A stretch of DNA of 64,000 bases from Chitinophaga parva (GTDB taxonomy: Bacteria > Bacteroidota > Bacteroidia > Chitinophagales > Chitinophagaceae). Both the position numbers and the translations under genes were made by a program. The notes beneath the pieces were generated by a model, which saw only the letters and a program-made list of their open reading frames with translations, ran no database searches and was not told the origin of the DNA. The stretch spans positions 806,001 to 870,000 of the forward strand of contig NZ_QCYK01000001.1 of NCBI RefSeq assembly GCF_003071345.1, in the 5' to 3' direction. Positions 33,651 through 43,293 of this stretch are shown in pieces (position 1 is the first letter of the stretch; each line of letters begins with the position of its first letter).

Positions 33651-34646
33651 ATGAATGACATTCCTTTTGAAATCTACCTTTCCAAGAACCGGCGGATTGA
33701 GTGGATTGCTGGTATCCCCCATAATTGGCCCAAAGGACAAATGCCCGGTGCTGAGAGCTATTACGCTGAAATTAAAAATAAATGCCTGATTGTTTTAAAA
33801 GCTATTGCTACCAGTTCGGGCGTGTGCTGGTTCCTCTATTATGAGGCTAGGGAAGAAACGACCTTCCTGCTAAAAATAAAAGGCGACCAATATAATATGT
33901 TTTACCTGATGGATGGACAGGTGGAGTATCGAAGCAGAGCGCAGGTGGCCTTGGCAACAGCCGGCCAGCTAAATATCATTAGAACCTCATCTGTCAACCA
34001 TGAAGTATTTCTGTCTAAGGATAATGACATGGTATCAGCCAATCTTTTTATCCCGTTCAAAATGATAAAGACCTATCAGCATACCTTCCCTTCGCTGGCG
34101 TCGGCTTTGCTTAACCTCCGGGACGTGAAGGAGGCGACCGTTTTTAGATGGAATGTGGAGGATGATGGTAGGCTTAAGCAGATTGCCGGCAGATGGTGGA
34201 CCGAGGGCTTGACCGCTTCGGTGCGCAATACAGAGATGGAAAAGTTTGTCTTTAATGCCTTTGATCTGTTGGAAATGTCAATGGTAGCAGAAAGTTTGAG
34301 CAATGAGCACCAGCTGGAATCACTTCGCAAAGTAAGGGCCCGGTTGCTTGCCAGCCTTTTTCATATGCATCCACCATCACTAAGGGAATTGTCGCAGGCT
34401 GTCGGCATGCATGGTAAAATGCTGGAGCGCCTATTCAAAGCAAGTTTTGGCATGAGCATGCTCCAGTTTTTTCTCCAGGCCAGGATGGAAGCTATCTACC
34501 GGCGCTTATGCTGTAGCCTAAAGCCGCTTGCCGAAATAGCAACCGAGTTTGGCTATGAAGACTATTCCAACTTCAGTGCAGCAGTCCGACGAAGGTTTGA
34601 TCAGACACCCTCCCAAATCCGCCAGTCAGCTAAAAGAAAAGACTGA
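33651..34646 (+). CDS. AraC-family transcriptional regulator
   Basis: 331 residues. The C-terminal 100 residues form the twin helix-turn-helix of AraC regulators: PPSLRELSQAVGMHGKMLERLFKASFGMSMLQFFLQARMEA, then PLAEIATEFGYEDYSNFSAAVRRRFDQTPSQIR. The N-terminal 220 residues are an unrecognised sensing domain with beta-rich character (LMDGQVEYRSRAQVALATAGQLNIIRTS), probably a cupin-like effector domain. The gene is divergent from the tra block and is followed rightwards by the MauE-like gene, so it may control either side. Confidence 0.85.
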   Translation: MNDIPFEIYLSKNRRIEWIAGIPHNWPKGQMPGAESYYAEIKNKCLIVLKAIATSSGVCWFLYYEAREETTFLLKIKGDQYNMFYLMDGQVEYRSRAQVALATAGQLNIIRTSSVNHEVFLSKDNDMVSANLFIPFKMIKTYQHTFPSLASALLNLRDVKEATVFRWNVEDDGRLKQIAGRWWTEGLTASVRNTEMEKFVFNAFDLLEMSMVAESLSNEHQLESLRKVRARLLASLFHMHPPSLRELSQAVGMHGKMLERLFKASFGMSMLQFFLQARMEAIYRRLCCSLKPLAEIATEFGYEDYSNFSAAVRRRFDQTPSQIRQSAKRKD

Positions 34647-35002
34647 ACGGGAGTCCATCACTCATAAAGCCTGTGTCGAATGTTCACAAAAAATTGTCTG
34701 TCTGTTCATAACAAAAAGTTTAAACGATAAACGTAGCTTTGACCTAAGTAATCACGTTCATCATAAAACCAGGGAGAATAAAAGAACTAATCTTGTCAAT
34801 TTGAGAATAGGAGTATCTATGGGCCCAGGATACGCTAATGCTAGTAAAGTAGGACGCAACTCATCCCCAGATTAAAAAGCTATTGTTAGGATTTTATAGT
34901 TCACATCCCCTCATTTCTGACCACCTGTTTTCCAGTTCCGCTTTAAGGACGCGGGATAGATATGCCTATGGCCCTGATAATTCATTGCCAAATTTATCCG
35001 CC
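34647..35002 (+). promoter_or_regulatory. Upstream region of the MauE-like gene with a candidate promoter
   Basis: 356 bases without a credible gene. TAGCTTTG at 34733-34740 matches the Bacteroidota -7 consensus TAnnTTTG, but no convincing TTG at -33 is spaced correctly, so it is only a candidate. The leader to the MauE-like start at 35003 would be about 260 bases. Confidence 0.3.
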
Positions 35003-35446
35003 ATGAAAAGATCAACGATAACAGTGTGGCTATCGCTATTCTTTGTAGTCCTTTTTACGTATGCCGCTGCCATGAAGTTGCTAACGTTCGCCCAATTTAA
35101 ATCGCAGCTCGGGCTTTCCCCGCCGCTCAGCGCTTACGCCAGTTGGCTGGTAGTGATGGTTCCTGCTTTGGAGCTGGCCAGCGTCGCTGCGCTGCTATTT
35201 CCAAGAACGAGACTGCTTGGCTTTTATGGAGTCTTTAGCCTCATGGTCATGTTTACTACATATATTATCATCATTCTAAAGTTTAGCCAGTATGTGCCCT
35301 GCAGCTGCGGTGGCATACTACAGGACATGACCTGGCGACAGCACCTGGTGTTTAACATTGGTGCTACGATACTGGCCGCCCTCGGCGTGCTGGCAAGTCC
35401 TTCTTGGCAGGGCCATCGTTATGTGCTTGGCTCATGGCGGCTTTGA
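35003..35446 (+). CDS. MauE/DoxX-like redox-associated membrane protein
   Basis: 147 residues from the ATG at 35003 (MKRSTIT); the frame runs further upstream but without a credible start. Four membrane helices are visible (about 5-25, 45-65, 68-92, 110-130). A CSCGG motif lies at about 94-98, after KFSQYVPC, so Cys residues sit at a membrane face. This fits MauE-type proteins that help form or shuttle disulfides in the periplasm. The next gene encodes a small exported peptide with four Cys. A peptide-disulfide role is inference from that pairing. Confidence 0.7.
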   Translation: MKRSTITVWLSLFFVVLFTYAAAMKLLTFAQFKSQLGLSPPLSAYASWLVVMVPALELASVAALLFPRTRLLGFYGVFSLMVMFTTYIIIILKFSQYVPCSCGGILQDMTWRQHLVFNIGATILAALGVLASPSWQGHRYVLGSWRL

Positions 35447-35534
35447 TAGTCTCCATGGCCGGTGACTCCCCTCATTACTTGCATTAGGATCCTAAGCATA
35501 AACAAAAAATTGTTCACCTAAAAAATTTAAGAGA

Positions 35535-35774
35535 ATGAAAAAGCACAATCTGTTTTTCGGCGCAGCCGTTGCGGCAGCTTTACTCGGAGCGGTAGTGACC
35601 AATGCCCATTCCAGGTTTCTGGATGGCTTCCAACAGAGTCCTGGCGCTTGTACGGCGGTATCCAACATTCCGCCCGGCTGCAACCTGACCAGCGGTACTC
35701 CCTGCACGAATTTGTATTTCAACAAATCAACCTCTAATCCTGCACAGTGCGTGGATCAGCGCTTCCACATTTAG
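35535..35774 (+). CDS. Small exported Cys-containing peptide (DUF6520-like)
   Basis: 79 residues. A signal-like start (MKKHNLFFGAAVAAALLGAVVTNAHS; cleavage near 25) is followed by a short mature part with four Cys (C-TAVSNIPPG-C, TP-C-TN, AQ-C-VD) and GTPCTNLYF. From memory this matches the DUF6520-type peptides of Bacteroidota, which are often next to MauE genes. Its function is unknown. Two disulfides are possible. It lies 88 bases after the MauE-like gene. Confidence 0.65.
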   Translation: MKKHNLFFGAAVAAALLGAVVTNAHSRFLDGFQQSPGACTAVSNIPPGCNLTSGTPCTNLYFNKSTSNPAQCVDQRFHI

Positions 35775-35846
35775 TAGGCCGGTTTTTTAATTCCTTATGT
35801 CGGCTGGCAGTTTTTACACTGCCAGCCATTTTAATTTTGTTCCAAC

Positions 35847-36905
35847 ATGAAAGGCAGAATCAAAATTCTGGCAGTGCTCTTTTGCATGGCGGTCGGTGTG
35901 CCGGCAGTACTCAACGGGCTCTCCAGCTGGAAGACCCGCGTTAGTGGCGCCTTTCTTCGCGCCTATCCTCCCCATCTACTCACGGCCGGCCGCTCCATCA
36001 ATCTGGGTGTAAATTCTTACTATATAGCGGGTGCCTCCGGGCCTTACCTGCTCCTGGGCAATTATACCAACCCCCGCGTTGCCTTACGCGTCAGGACGGG
36101 CGTAATGGACACGATGGCGGTGGCACTTGCCTTCCCCGCTGGCAAAGCCCCCTCACTGGCTTCCCGGCTATCCGTTGCAGGACCGTCGGCCTTTGTAACA
36201 GATGGCTTGCAGGGCGCGGTCTACCAGGCAGATGCTGGGCAGTTACAATTCGCTACCAGCGGTAGCCTCAGCGCCTATGGCTTTAACCAGGCGGCCGTTT
36301 TTGACGGGACCCATATTGGGCTCAGGCGATATGACCCACTCCGGCACCAGAATATCCTGAGCCTATATGGGCCAGGCCGTGGCCAGGTGACCGATCACGC
36401 CGAGCTACTCACCAAACAAGTGGACGGCGTGTTTTGCACGGAAGGTAAGCTGCTGCATTCAACGGATCCTGCGGTGTTTATCTATGTCTACCTGTTTCGC
36501 AACCAATACCTGGTGATGGATTCCAGTCTCTCCCTACTTTCCCGGGGCCATACTATCGATACCAACAGCGTAGCAAAGATCAAAGTGCAGACCTATGCCG
36601 ATAGTACCCGCAGCCAGTTGGCGGCTCCGCCGGTGGTCGTCAACCGCCTGGCGGCCGCCGCACAAAATCATTTGTTGATAGCCAGCGAAGTGTTGGCAGA
36701 TAATGATCCGGACCAGGTGCTGGATGGCGCCGCCATTGTGGATGTTTATGAGCTAGGTAAGGGATACCGGGAGAGCTTTTATCTTTCCAAACAAGGTCAT
36801 AAAAGGCTCAGTGATATGTCCATTTACAACGGTGTGCTTTATGCGGTTATCGACCAGTACCTGTATTCCTATGCCCTGGCGCCCACCGTGCTTGCAAACA
36901 AATAG
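35847..36905 (+). CDS. Secreted propeller-like hypothetical protein
   Basis: 352 residues with an N-terminal signal or anchor segment (ILAVLFCMAVGVPAVLNGL). The rest is beta-rich with recurrent short strands and turns (SYYIAGASGPYLLLGNYTN, AFVTDGLQGAVYQADAGQL, KLLHSTDPAVFIYVYLFRNQYLVMD), consistent with a beta-propeller but without a nameable repeat signature. It is 72 bases after the peptide gene and in the same direction, so the three genes from MauE probably form one unit. A hairpin terminator follows. Confidence 0.55.
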   Translation: MKGRIKILAVLFCMAVGVPAVLNGLSSWKTRVSGAFLRAYPPHLLTAGRSINLGVNSYYIAGASGPYLLLGNYTNPRVALRVRTGVMDTMAVALAFPAGKAPSLASRLSVAGPSAFVTDGLQGAVYQADAGQLQFATSGSLSAYGFNQAAVFDGTHIGLRRYDPLRHQNILSLYGPGRGQVTDHAELLTKQVDGVFCTEGKLLHSTDPAVFIYVYLFRNQYLVMDSSLSLLSRGHTIDTNSVAKIKVQTYADSTRSQLAAPPVVVNRLAAAAQNHLLIASEVLADNDPDQVLDGAAIVDVYELGKGYRESFYLSKQGHKRLSDMSIYNGVLYAVIDQYLYSYALAPTVLANK

Positions 36906-36906
36906 A

Positions 36907-36926
36907 CCACGGCACTGCTGCCGTGG
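36907..36926 (+). terminator. Terminator hairpin at the end of the MauE unit
   Basis: CCACGGCA (36907-36914) and TGCCGTGG (36919-36926) form a perfect 8-bp stem with a CTGC loop, directly after the stop codon. The T-run is weak. The position between convergent genes supports a terminator. Confidence 0.6.
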
Positions 36927-37044
36927 CCTATAAGTGGTTTTGAACTACCAGCCCCTATGCGGATACTGGCCGGTCGCCACCGTTTGCGACCGTCGATATA
37001 AAATAGAGCCTATCTTCTCACAACACCTGCGGCGGGGACCTGCA

Positions 37045-38355
37045 TTAATCCGAGATCACAATGACCCGCATGGGTGTTGTTGATAAGGTAAGGGATAGCC
37101 CTGCGGCCTTTAATCCGGCTTTAAGTTTTTCAAAACTCCCGTCAAAGGGAATGCTTATCTGTAGTCCCGAAAGCCCGCCCGTGCTGTCGATAATGGGCGG
37201 CTGCAGGGGAAAGGCGCTATACAGCCGGTAGGTCAAATAATCGGACCCCACGCCGGAAAGGGCAATCTGGCCGACGTCGCTGTTGTCTTCAGGTTTTTGG
37301 TCCCGCCGGCTTCGGGGTATTTTACGCTCGTCCGCAACCGTGAGCTTCCAGCAAGGCATGGGTCTTGTCTGGATGGAGACGTGGTAGTTAAATACCGCTT
37401 GCAGTTGCGCCCTCATTACCGCCTGCAGGCGGGTGGCATTGGTTACACTGTCGGGAGCGGATTGAAAGTAGTAATAAAGCTGGTTGCTATCCTGGCCGTC
37501 GCTGGCAGGACGGCGGTGCGTTTGAAAGATGGGCACTGGCCATAATTTTCCGTAGGAGTTGGCCACGCCAGCAACAGGATAATAAACCAAGGTGTCACCA
37601 TAGGCCAGGTAGTAGAGCTTTGATAGTGGAGCGCCGGCTACGCGGATCGCCTGGCCCGGCATATGGGTGGCAATCATGGTGGGTATGTAATGGCCCATGG
37701 CGGGTGTCCACCGCGCCAGGTAGGAGGCGGCAATGGCGCCGGTCTCACTGGCCGGGGTGGGGACAGCGGTTATTTGGGTGACCCGCTGGTCGGCCTCGTT
37801 TTGCTTTCTGCGCTCCGCCACAAAGGAGTCCAGTGCGGCCACGGGGGCGCCGGCCAGGAAGGCCCTGATATTTTCACGGGATAGTAATGTCCTTCCTTGT
37901 GAAAAATAACGGATGATTCCATGGCGATCTATCCAGGTATGTTGTCCCAGCGGAGCGCCTTTACCTACCAGTTGTTGATACAAGATCGTGTCCTTCGGAA
38001 AAGGCAACGCCATGAAGGGCAAATAGCCGTTGGATCGCAGTCGGTCTAAAAGCCGGTTGACCGTTGGCTTCAGTTCCATCGCTACGGCAATGATCTGCAG
38101 CTGGTCTGCGAATTCATGCTGCAGGGAATCCAGGTAGGGCATCTCCGCGATGCAGGGAGCGCAGTAGGTCGTCCAAAAATCTAAAATGACTGCCTTGCCT
38201 CCTACTTGATCGGTACGAAGCTGGCCCGGACTATAATTGAGCACTTCAGTAAAAGTGTAAGCCGGCAGCCGGTCTCCCGGTTGCAGTTGCTGGCCCCTGG
38301 CTCCTATTTGGTAACAAACCAGCAGCAGTAATATGGTGGCTCGGAAATAAGTCAT
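37045..38355 (-). CDS. TlpA-family thioredoxin with DUF3738-like C-terminal domain
   Basis: 436 residues from the ATG at 38355 (MTYFRATILL). A GTG at 38382 is rejected because it lies inside the terminator after SusD. A signal peptide is followed by a TlpA/AhpC-type domain with the redox pair in TTYCAPC (about 61-67 of the trimmed protein). The C-terminal 100 residues (IDSTGGLSGLQISIPFDG ... GLSLTLSTTPMRVIVISD) match the DUF3738 (TIGR03435-type) pattern. It would be periplasmic and reduce or isomerise disulfides. It follows the SusCD genes and is convergent with the MauE/peptide unit. Confidence 0.8.
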   Translation of the reverse strand: MTYFRATILLLLVCYQIGARGQQLQPGDRLPAYTFTEVLNYSPGQLRTDQVGGKAVILDFWTTYCAPCIAEMPYLDSLQHEFADQLQIIAVAMELKPTVNRLLDRLRSNGYLPFMALPFPKDTILYQQLVGKGAPLGQHTWIDRHGIIRYFSQGRTLLSRENIRAFLAGAPVAALDSFVAERRKQNEADQRVTQITAVPTPASETGAIAASYLARWTPAMGHYIPTMIATHMPGQAIRVAGAPLSKLYYLAYGDTLVYYPVAGVANSYGKLWPVPIFQTHRRPASDGQDSNQLYYYFQSAPDSVTNATRLQAVMRAQLQAVFNYHVSIQTRPMPCWKLTVADERKIPRSRRDQKPEDNSDVGQIALSGVGSDYLTYRLYSAFPLQPPIIDSTGGLSGLQISIPFDGSFEKLKAGLKAAGLSLTLSTTPMRVIVISD

Positions 38356-38370
38356 GATCAAAATTGTTTG

Positions 38371-38394
38371 AAGGCGGGCCACGCTGCCCGCCTT
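38371..38394 (-). terminator. Terminator hairpin after SusD
   Basis: AAGGCGGG (38371-38378) pairs perfectly with CCCGCCTT (38387-38394), starting 2 bases after the susD-like stop codon on the minus strand. The downstream sequence is CAAACAATTTT. Confidence 0.65.
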
Positions 38395-38396
38395 TG

Positions 38397-39785
38397 TTAT
38401 TGGTATCCGTCGTTTTGGGATAGGTGGGAATTGTTAGTGATCTCTTTACGTGGAATCGGATAAAGATCAGCGCCTGGGCTCCATGGCTTGCCTTTGGTGG
38501 CGGTAAGTACCGATGCGGTAAGAGATAGCCTTTTTAAATCCAGCCAGCGGTGTCCCCATTCACAGAAAAGTTCCAGCTGCCTTTGGCGTAGTAATTGATT
38601 GCGGGTGGCGGCGGGATCATCACTGGAAAATGGGCTAAGACCTGCGCGGTTACGAATGGCGTTGATATCGAATACTGAGCCAGCAAGGTCAGACTGCTGT
38701 AGCCTTGCTTCGGCCCGGATTAGATAAAGCTCACCCAGTCGCAGTACGGTGGTTTGTTCGGGATAGGCAGTGCCGGCGGTGATGGTTTGAACTTTATACT
38801 TAAAGGGGAAGTAGTAAGTGCCGGTGCCATCCTGGTAGGAGCTTATCCAGTTCTGTTTGCGGAGGTCTGCCGCCTCAAAGCTGTCAAGGAGTGCAGGTCG
38901 GAGCGCCTGGCTGCTGGGGGCAGTGGTCAAGATATTAAAGTATCCGTCATAGGTAGGCGTGTAGGGAGAAACTGCGGCTAGTTGCCAGATGGCCTCTTGG
39001 CTTGATGGCGTAAAAACCAAGGAGAGATCGTCTTCTAATCTAAACAGCGAATTACCTTCCAGCAGCCGGCTGGCGGCTGCTTCGGCCGCTTGCCATTTAC
39101 CGGTGTAAAGGTAGACCCTCGCCAATAAGGCGTAGGCTGCCCAGCTGGTAGCTCTTGCCCGGGATCCGCCGTATGGATCGTAGGTGGTCGGTAGCTCGGT
39201 GGCGCTGCTTTCCAGGTCGGCGGTGATCTGCGCGTAGACGGAGTCCGCTGGGCTGCGGGCCAGACGGTTGTTGGTCTGGTAATCAGTGGATAGCGCCAGC
39301 GGCACGGGCCCATAAAAGTTTACCAGGTAAAAATAGCAGAAGGCGCGGATGAATTTGGCCTCCGCGCCAAGGCGGGTCTTGACAGGAGTGCTCACGCCGG
39401 TGGAGCGACCCAGTCCTTCCAGCACCGCGTTAGTCATGTAGATGTAGTTATATGCCTCGGACCAGAAAGTGTAAACGTTGGTGTTCTGTGCGTTCAGGCT
39501 ATTGGTATAAAGCTGCACCTGCTCGGCGGTAGGTGCATAGTTGATGTATTCATCGGCAGAAAGGCCGGCATACAATGTAATATGCCAGTTGGCAAATCCG
39601 GGGCTTTCCATCATTTTACTATAAATGCCATTGACAGCAGCTGCCGCCGTGGCTTCGTTGTCATAAACCGTCTGGCTAACCAGTTGCGTTGGCGGCGGTC
39701 CCGGGTCCACAAATTTTTTGCAGCCGGTTGCCAGTGGTATGGCTAGTGCGGTCAGGTAAAAAGTTATAATGCTTCGATGGTTCAT
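38397..39785 (-). CDS. SusD/RagB-family outer-membrane lipoprotein
   Basis: 462 residues. A lipoprotein signal ends at C22 (LATGCKKFVDPGPPP). The body has SusD landmarks: VYDNEATAAAAVNGIYSKM near 45, a TPR-like helical core (AKFIRAFCYFYLVNFYGPVPLA), and a C-terminal LRQRQLELFCEWGHRWLDLKR with a final NDGY. It caps the SusC pore and captures substrate on the cell surface. It follows the SusC gene after 11 bases. The substrate is not known: no glycosidase is adjacent, and the thioredoxin neighbours argue for a non-glycan ligand such as a peptide. Confidence 0.9.
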   Translation of the reverse strand: MNHRSIITFYLTALAIPLATGCKKFVDPGPPPTQLVSQTVYDNEATAAAAVNGIYSKMMESPGFANWHITLYAGLSADEYINYAPTAEQVQLYTNSLNAQNTNVYTFWSEAYNYIYMTNAVLEGLGRSTGVSTPVKTRLGAEAKFIRAFCYFYLVNFYGPVPLALSTDYQTNNRLARSPADSVYAQITADLESSATELPTTYDPYGGSRARATSWAAYALLARVYLYTGKWQAAEAAASRLLEGNSLFRLEDDLSLVFTPSSQEAIWQLAAVSPYTPTYDGYFNILTTAPSSQALRPALLDSFEAADLRKQNWISSYQDGTGTYYFPFKYKVQTITAGTAYPEQTTVLRLGELYLIRAEARLQQSDLAGSVFDINAIRNRAGLSPFSSDDPAATRNQLLRQRQLELFCEWGHRWLDLKRLSLTASVLTATKGKPWSPGADLYPIPRKEITNNSHLSQNDGYQ

Positions 39786-39796
39786 GTTCGTAGGTT

Positions 39797-42700
39797 TTAA
39801 AATGTGACTTTAATGCCTGCGGTCCATACTTTAAGTGGTGGCAGGTATATCATGTATTGGGTTTCTGGGTCCATGCCTTTAAAGCCAGTAATTGTCAGCA
39901 AGTTTTGTCCCTGCACAAAGACCCGAGTAGCTTTTATGTGGAGCCGCTCACAGATGGGGGTGGATAGACTGTAGGATAACACTAGGTTTTTCAGCCGGAT
40001 AAAGGAAGCGTCGGAGATGGCATTGTCGCCATAGTACACGGCGTTGCTAAAACTGTTATAGGCATCACTGGCGTAGTCCTGCGTGAAACGCTGTACGGTA
40101 GTATGGTCTCCCGGGTGTTGCCACCTGGCAAGCACCTCGGTGGGCTGGTTGCCATAAAATCCAGGCGCGGTGAAGGCTGTGCCGAGATAGTTATACCCCG
40201 TCTGTTTTACAAACTGGAATAAAAAGACAAGCGACCATCCCCCGTATTGTAGGTTGTTTTCCAAGCCACCGTACAAGCTCCTGCCGACACGTTTGGAGGT
40301 AACCAGATCGGCCGGATAGGTTGGATAAAGGGTAGCCTGCCCGCCTGCGGCGCTGGCAAACTGGTAGGCGCCTGTTGTCGGGTCTACGCCCAGGGAGCGG
40401 TAGAGGGGTTTGGTGTCCAGTGATTTTCCGATGATATAGGAAGTGGCATAGGAGGAACCCTCCAGTCCCGGGAAAGCCACGAGTTTATTGGTGGGGATGG
40501 TCAGGTTAAAGGAGGTCTTCCAGGAGAAATATTTGCCAGAAATATTTTGGCTTGTCAGTTCCATTTCCCAGCCGCTGTTGCGGATCGTAGCCGGAAGGTT
40601 ATATTGAACGCTGGTGAAGCCGCTGACGGCAGACAAGGCGTAACCTACCAGTTGATTGGAGCTTCGGTTGTTGTAATAGCTAAGGGTGTAGTAAACCCTG
40701 TCTTTGGCAAAGCCCAGTTCCAGGGCTACTTCCAGCTTCTTGTTGGTCTCCCAGCTGTAGTCGGGATTTAGGAGCCGCACCGGGTACAGTCCAGGGCCTC
40801 CAAGGTAAGGCCTGGCGGTGGGTTGATAGGCATCCAGGTACACGTAGTCGCCGATCTTGTCATTTCCGGTCAGGCCATAGCTGCCCCTAATTTTGCCGAA
40901 GCTCACCGCAGGCGCCAGTGCCGAGGCGAAGGCTTCCTTGCTAAATACCCAGCCAGCGCCCACGGCGCCAAAGTTGGCAAATCGTCGGCCCGGCCCGAAC
41001 CGGCTGGAGCCATCGCGCCTTCCACTCACCGAGAGCATGTATTTGTCCTGCCAGTCATAAGATAGCCGGCCGAAGAAGGCGTTGTACCTGTACAGGTACC
41101 CATCGTTGGCATCCACATTGAGTGTGGTGGCTGCCTTGATATTTCCCAGCAGGGCGTCACCGGCAAAGCCGGTAGCAGATATAGACTCCGAAGCGTCGCG
41201 TGTCGATTGAAAGGTAGCACCGGCCAGTGCATGGAGCAGGCCGCCGGCAATACTGCGACGGTAGTGAAGTTGTGGTTCCAGGTTCCATGTTTTAACGCTG
41301 TGATGGGCGTAGGTAGCGCTGCCGGAGGTCAGACCATATCCTGGGTAAAAGGTGGAGAGGGGATAGAGCTTTAGTTCATCTACCAGCATTTGGTTGTAGC
41401 CGCCGTCCACCTGTAGGCGCAGGCCTTTAAAAATCCTATAATCGAAGGTGGTGGTGGCAATCAGGTTGGAGGTATGCACTTGGTAGGGCTGTTTGAGGGC
41501 AGCGTAAGGATTCATAAAGGCGCCCCCGAGCCAGTTGAGCGCACCGGTGGAATCGTAGATAGACGGAGCATCTGGCGGTAAGTTGGCGATCAGTGCCGTC
41601 GGGTCGGTGGACGGCAGGTGGTTGGTTTCATCCAGATACATGGCTGAAATACTGGAGCGTAGTTTCCCATCCAGGCTGCTATGGCTTGCCTGAAGGTGTG
41701 CCGACCCTTTGTCGTCTCTGAAGTTTCCAGGGATGGGCGGCGTCTCCCGGATAAATCCTCCACTGAGCAAGTATTGGGTTTGTTTACTTCCTCCGGCTAC
41801 CGACCCGTTGATATTGGTAATGGAGGAGTGACCGCCGATGAGTTGTTTTTTCCAGTCGGTGTAACACGTGGTGTCAAAGGTGCCGTTGATATCATAGTCA
41901 TAAGGTTGTGGGCTTGCACCATCGTTGGCAAATGCTTCATGGCGCATCTGCAGGTACTGGGAGGTGTTTAGAAATTGCAAGCTTCGCGTGATGGCCCCGA
42001 TGCCGGTAAAGGCGCCCAGGTCCACGCTGGTGGAGCCTTCTGTGGCCTTTTTGGTAGTGATCATCACTACGCCGTTGGAGCCCCGTGACCCGTAGATGGC
42101 CGTAGCGTCGGCGTCCTTTAGCACGGTGATGCTCTCGATGTCAGCCGGGTTGATTGCCGCCAAGGGACTAGAAAATGGTAGCACCGGCCCGGATGTACCC
42201 GAGGCTACCAGCGAGGTGGAAGGAAAGGGTACTCCATCCACCACGTATAGCGGGTCCGTTCCACTCGATAGACTGCTTTGGCCGCGAATTTGTACTTTAA
42301 AGCCAGCTCCCGGTAGTCCTGTGCCTTGCGTAATGGCAAGGCCTGGTACATTGGCCGACAGTGCAGAGAGGACATTGGTGACCGGTTGGCGTTCCAGTTG
42401 GTCCGTAGTCACCTGCGAGAGGCCGGCTGTGTTGGCCTGCCGGGTGACCTTTCCATAGGCAATTACAACGCTTTCATCTAGTTTTTTGGGCGATAGCGGA
42501 AGCGTGATATACAGCTGGCGGCTGGTAGAGACCATCTCTGTACTTTCATGGCCCACTGCACTGATCTGCAGGACAGTGCCGACGCCATGATGATGCAGTA
42601 TAAAAAAGCCCTTTTCATCCGTGATAGTGCCATTGGTAGTCCCCCTCACCCGTATGGATGCCCCTTCCAGGGGGCCCTCTGGCCCATGAACGAATCCAGT

Positions 42701-43102
42701 CAGATCGTCTTCTAAACCAGCAGGTGTTTTGGATTTGCTTTTGACTACAATGGTCTCGTGAACAATCTTAAAGGTAATGGGCTGGTCCTTAAAACACAGG
42801 TTCAGTGCCTTGTCAAGGGAAAAGTCCTTTATATCGATTGTTACAGGCTTACAGCCGATCAGCAAACTATCATCGTACCAAAACCGGTACTTACACTGGC
42901 TTTCGATGGCTTTAAACACGGTGCCAATGGGCGCTTGTTTAAAGGAGAGAGAGATTTTTTCCTGTGCCTGGCTGCTGGTGCTGACCAGCAGCACTACAGT
43001 GGTCATTAAGAGGGCCATCCATCGTAGTTTGGCCCGGGGTTCGGAGCGGGTAGGTGCAGGTAGCGGCTGCGGCCTACCTTGGCCGGTCGCAATCATTTGC
43101 AT
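39797..43102 (-). CDS. SusC/RagA-type TonB-dependent receptor with STN domain
   Basis: 1101 residues. After the signal (about 29-47) come a secretin/TonB short N-terminal (STN) domain (about 50-110, ISLSFKQAPIGTVFKAIESQCKYRFWYDD), a carboxypeptidase regulatory-like strand domain (about 125-205, GPLEGASIRVRGTTNGTITDEKG), a plug domain (LYVVDGVPFPSTS, IYGSRGSNGVVMITTKK) and a C-terminal beta barrel. The STN domain ties the receptor to signalling through the FecR/ECF pair downstream in coordinate terms, upstream in transcription. It imports a substrate captured by the SusD-like protein, powered by TonB. Confidence 0.95.
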   Translation of the reverse strand: MQMIATGQGRPQPLPAPTRSEPRAKLRWMALLMTTVVLLVSTSSQAQEKISLSFKQAPIGTVFKAIESQCKYRFWYDDSLLIGCKPVTIDIKDFSLDKALNLCFKDQPITFKIVHETIVVKSKSKTPAGLEDDLTGFVHGPEGPLEGASIRVRGTTNGTITDEKGFFILHHHGVGTVLQISAVGHESTEMVSTSRQLYITLPLSPKKLDESVVIAYGKVTRQANTAGLSQVTTDQLERQPVTNVLSALSANVPGLAITQGTGLPGAGFKVQIRGQSSLSSGTDPLYVVDGVPFPSTSLVASGTSGPVLPFSSPLAAINPADIESITVLKDADATAIYGSRGSNGVVMITTKKATEGSTSVDLGAFTGIGAITRSLQFLNTSQYLQMRHEAFANDGASPQPYDYDINGTFDTTCYTDWKKQLIGGHSSITNINGSVAGGSKQTQYLLSGGFIRETPPIPGNFRDDKGSAHLQASHSSLDGKLRSSISAMYLDETNHLPSTDPTALIANLPPDAPSIYDSTGALNWLGGAFMNPYAALKQPYQVHTSNLIATTTFDYRIFKGLRLQVDGGYNQMLVDELKLYPLSTFYPGYGLTSGSATYAHHSVKTWNLEPQLHYRRSIAGGLLHALAGATFQSTRDASESISATGFAGDALLGNIKAATTLNVDANDGYLYRYNAFFGRLSYDWQDKYMLSVSGRRDGSSRFGPGRRFANFGAVGAGWVFSKEAFASALAPAVSFGKIRGSYGLTGNDKIGDYVYLDAYQPTARPYLGGPGLYPVRLLNPDYSWETNKKLEVALELGFAKDRVYYTLSYYNNRSSNQLVGYALSAVSGFTSVQYNLPATIRNSGWEMELTSQNISGKYFSWKTSFNLTIPTNKLVAFPGLEGSSYATSYIIGKSLDTKPLYRSLGVDPTTGAYQFASAAGGQATLYPTYPADLVTSKRVGRSLYGGLENNLQYGGWSLVFLFQFVKQTGYNYLGTAFTAPGFYGNQPTEVLARWQHPGDHTTVQRFTQDYASDAYNSFSNAVYYGDNAISDASFIRLKNLVLSYSLSTPICERLHIKATRVFVQGQNLLTITGFKGMDPETQYMIYLPPLKVWTAGIKVTF

Positions 43103-43293
43103 AGCTTTGTTTCGTTTTGGGTTAACAATGACAGTCCTGGGACGATTGTACTAACACCCATCACGTTCGGATCCCGCTTGCATCGGGGTCCGTTTTTATT
43201 GATGTCCGTCGCTGTCTTTCGACGGTGGTGCTAATTAGTTTTTGGGTAGGTTATCTGGCCATTCACAGGAATTATTTTGAGAAGCGGTCGGGT

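Noticed and set aside
34549..34875. Plus-strand frame of 108 residues overlapping the AraC gene end
   Set aside because: Different frame from the AraC HTH and no recognisable features; it runs into the intergenic region by chance.
43168..43200. Hairpin GGATCCCG/CGGGGTCC between the SusC and FecR genes followed by GTTTTT on the plus strand
   Set aside because: The T-run is on the strand opposite to the flanking genes, so it is not a terminator for them.
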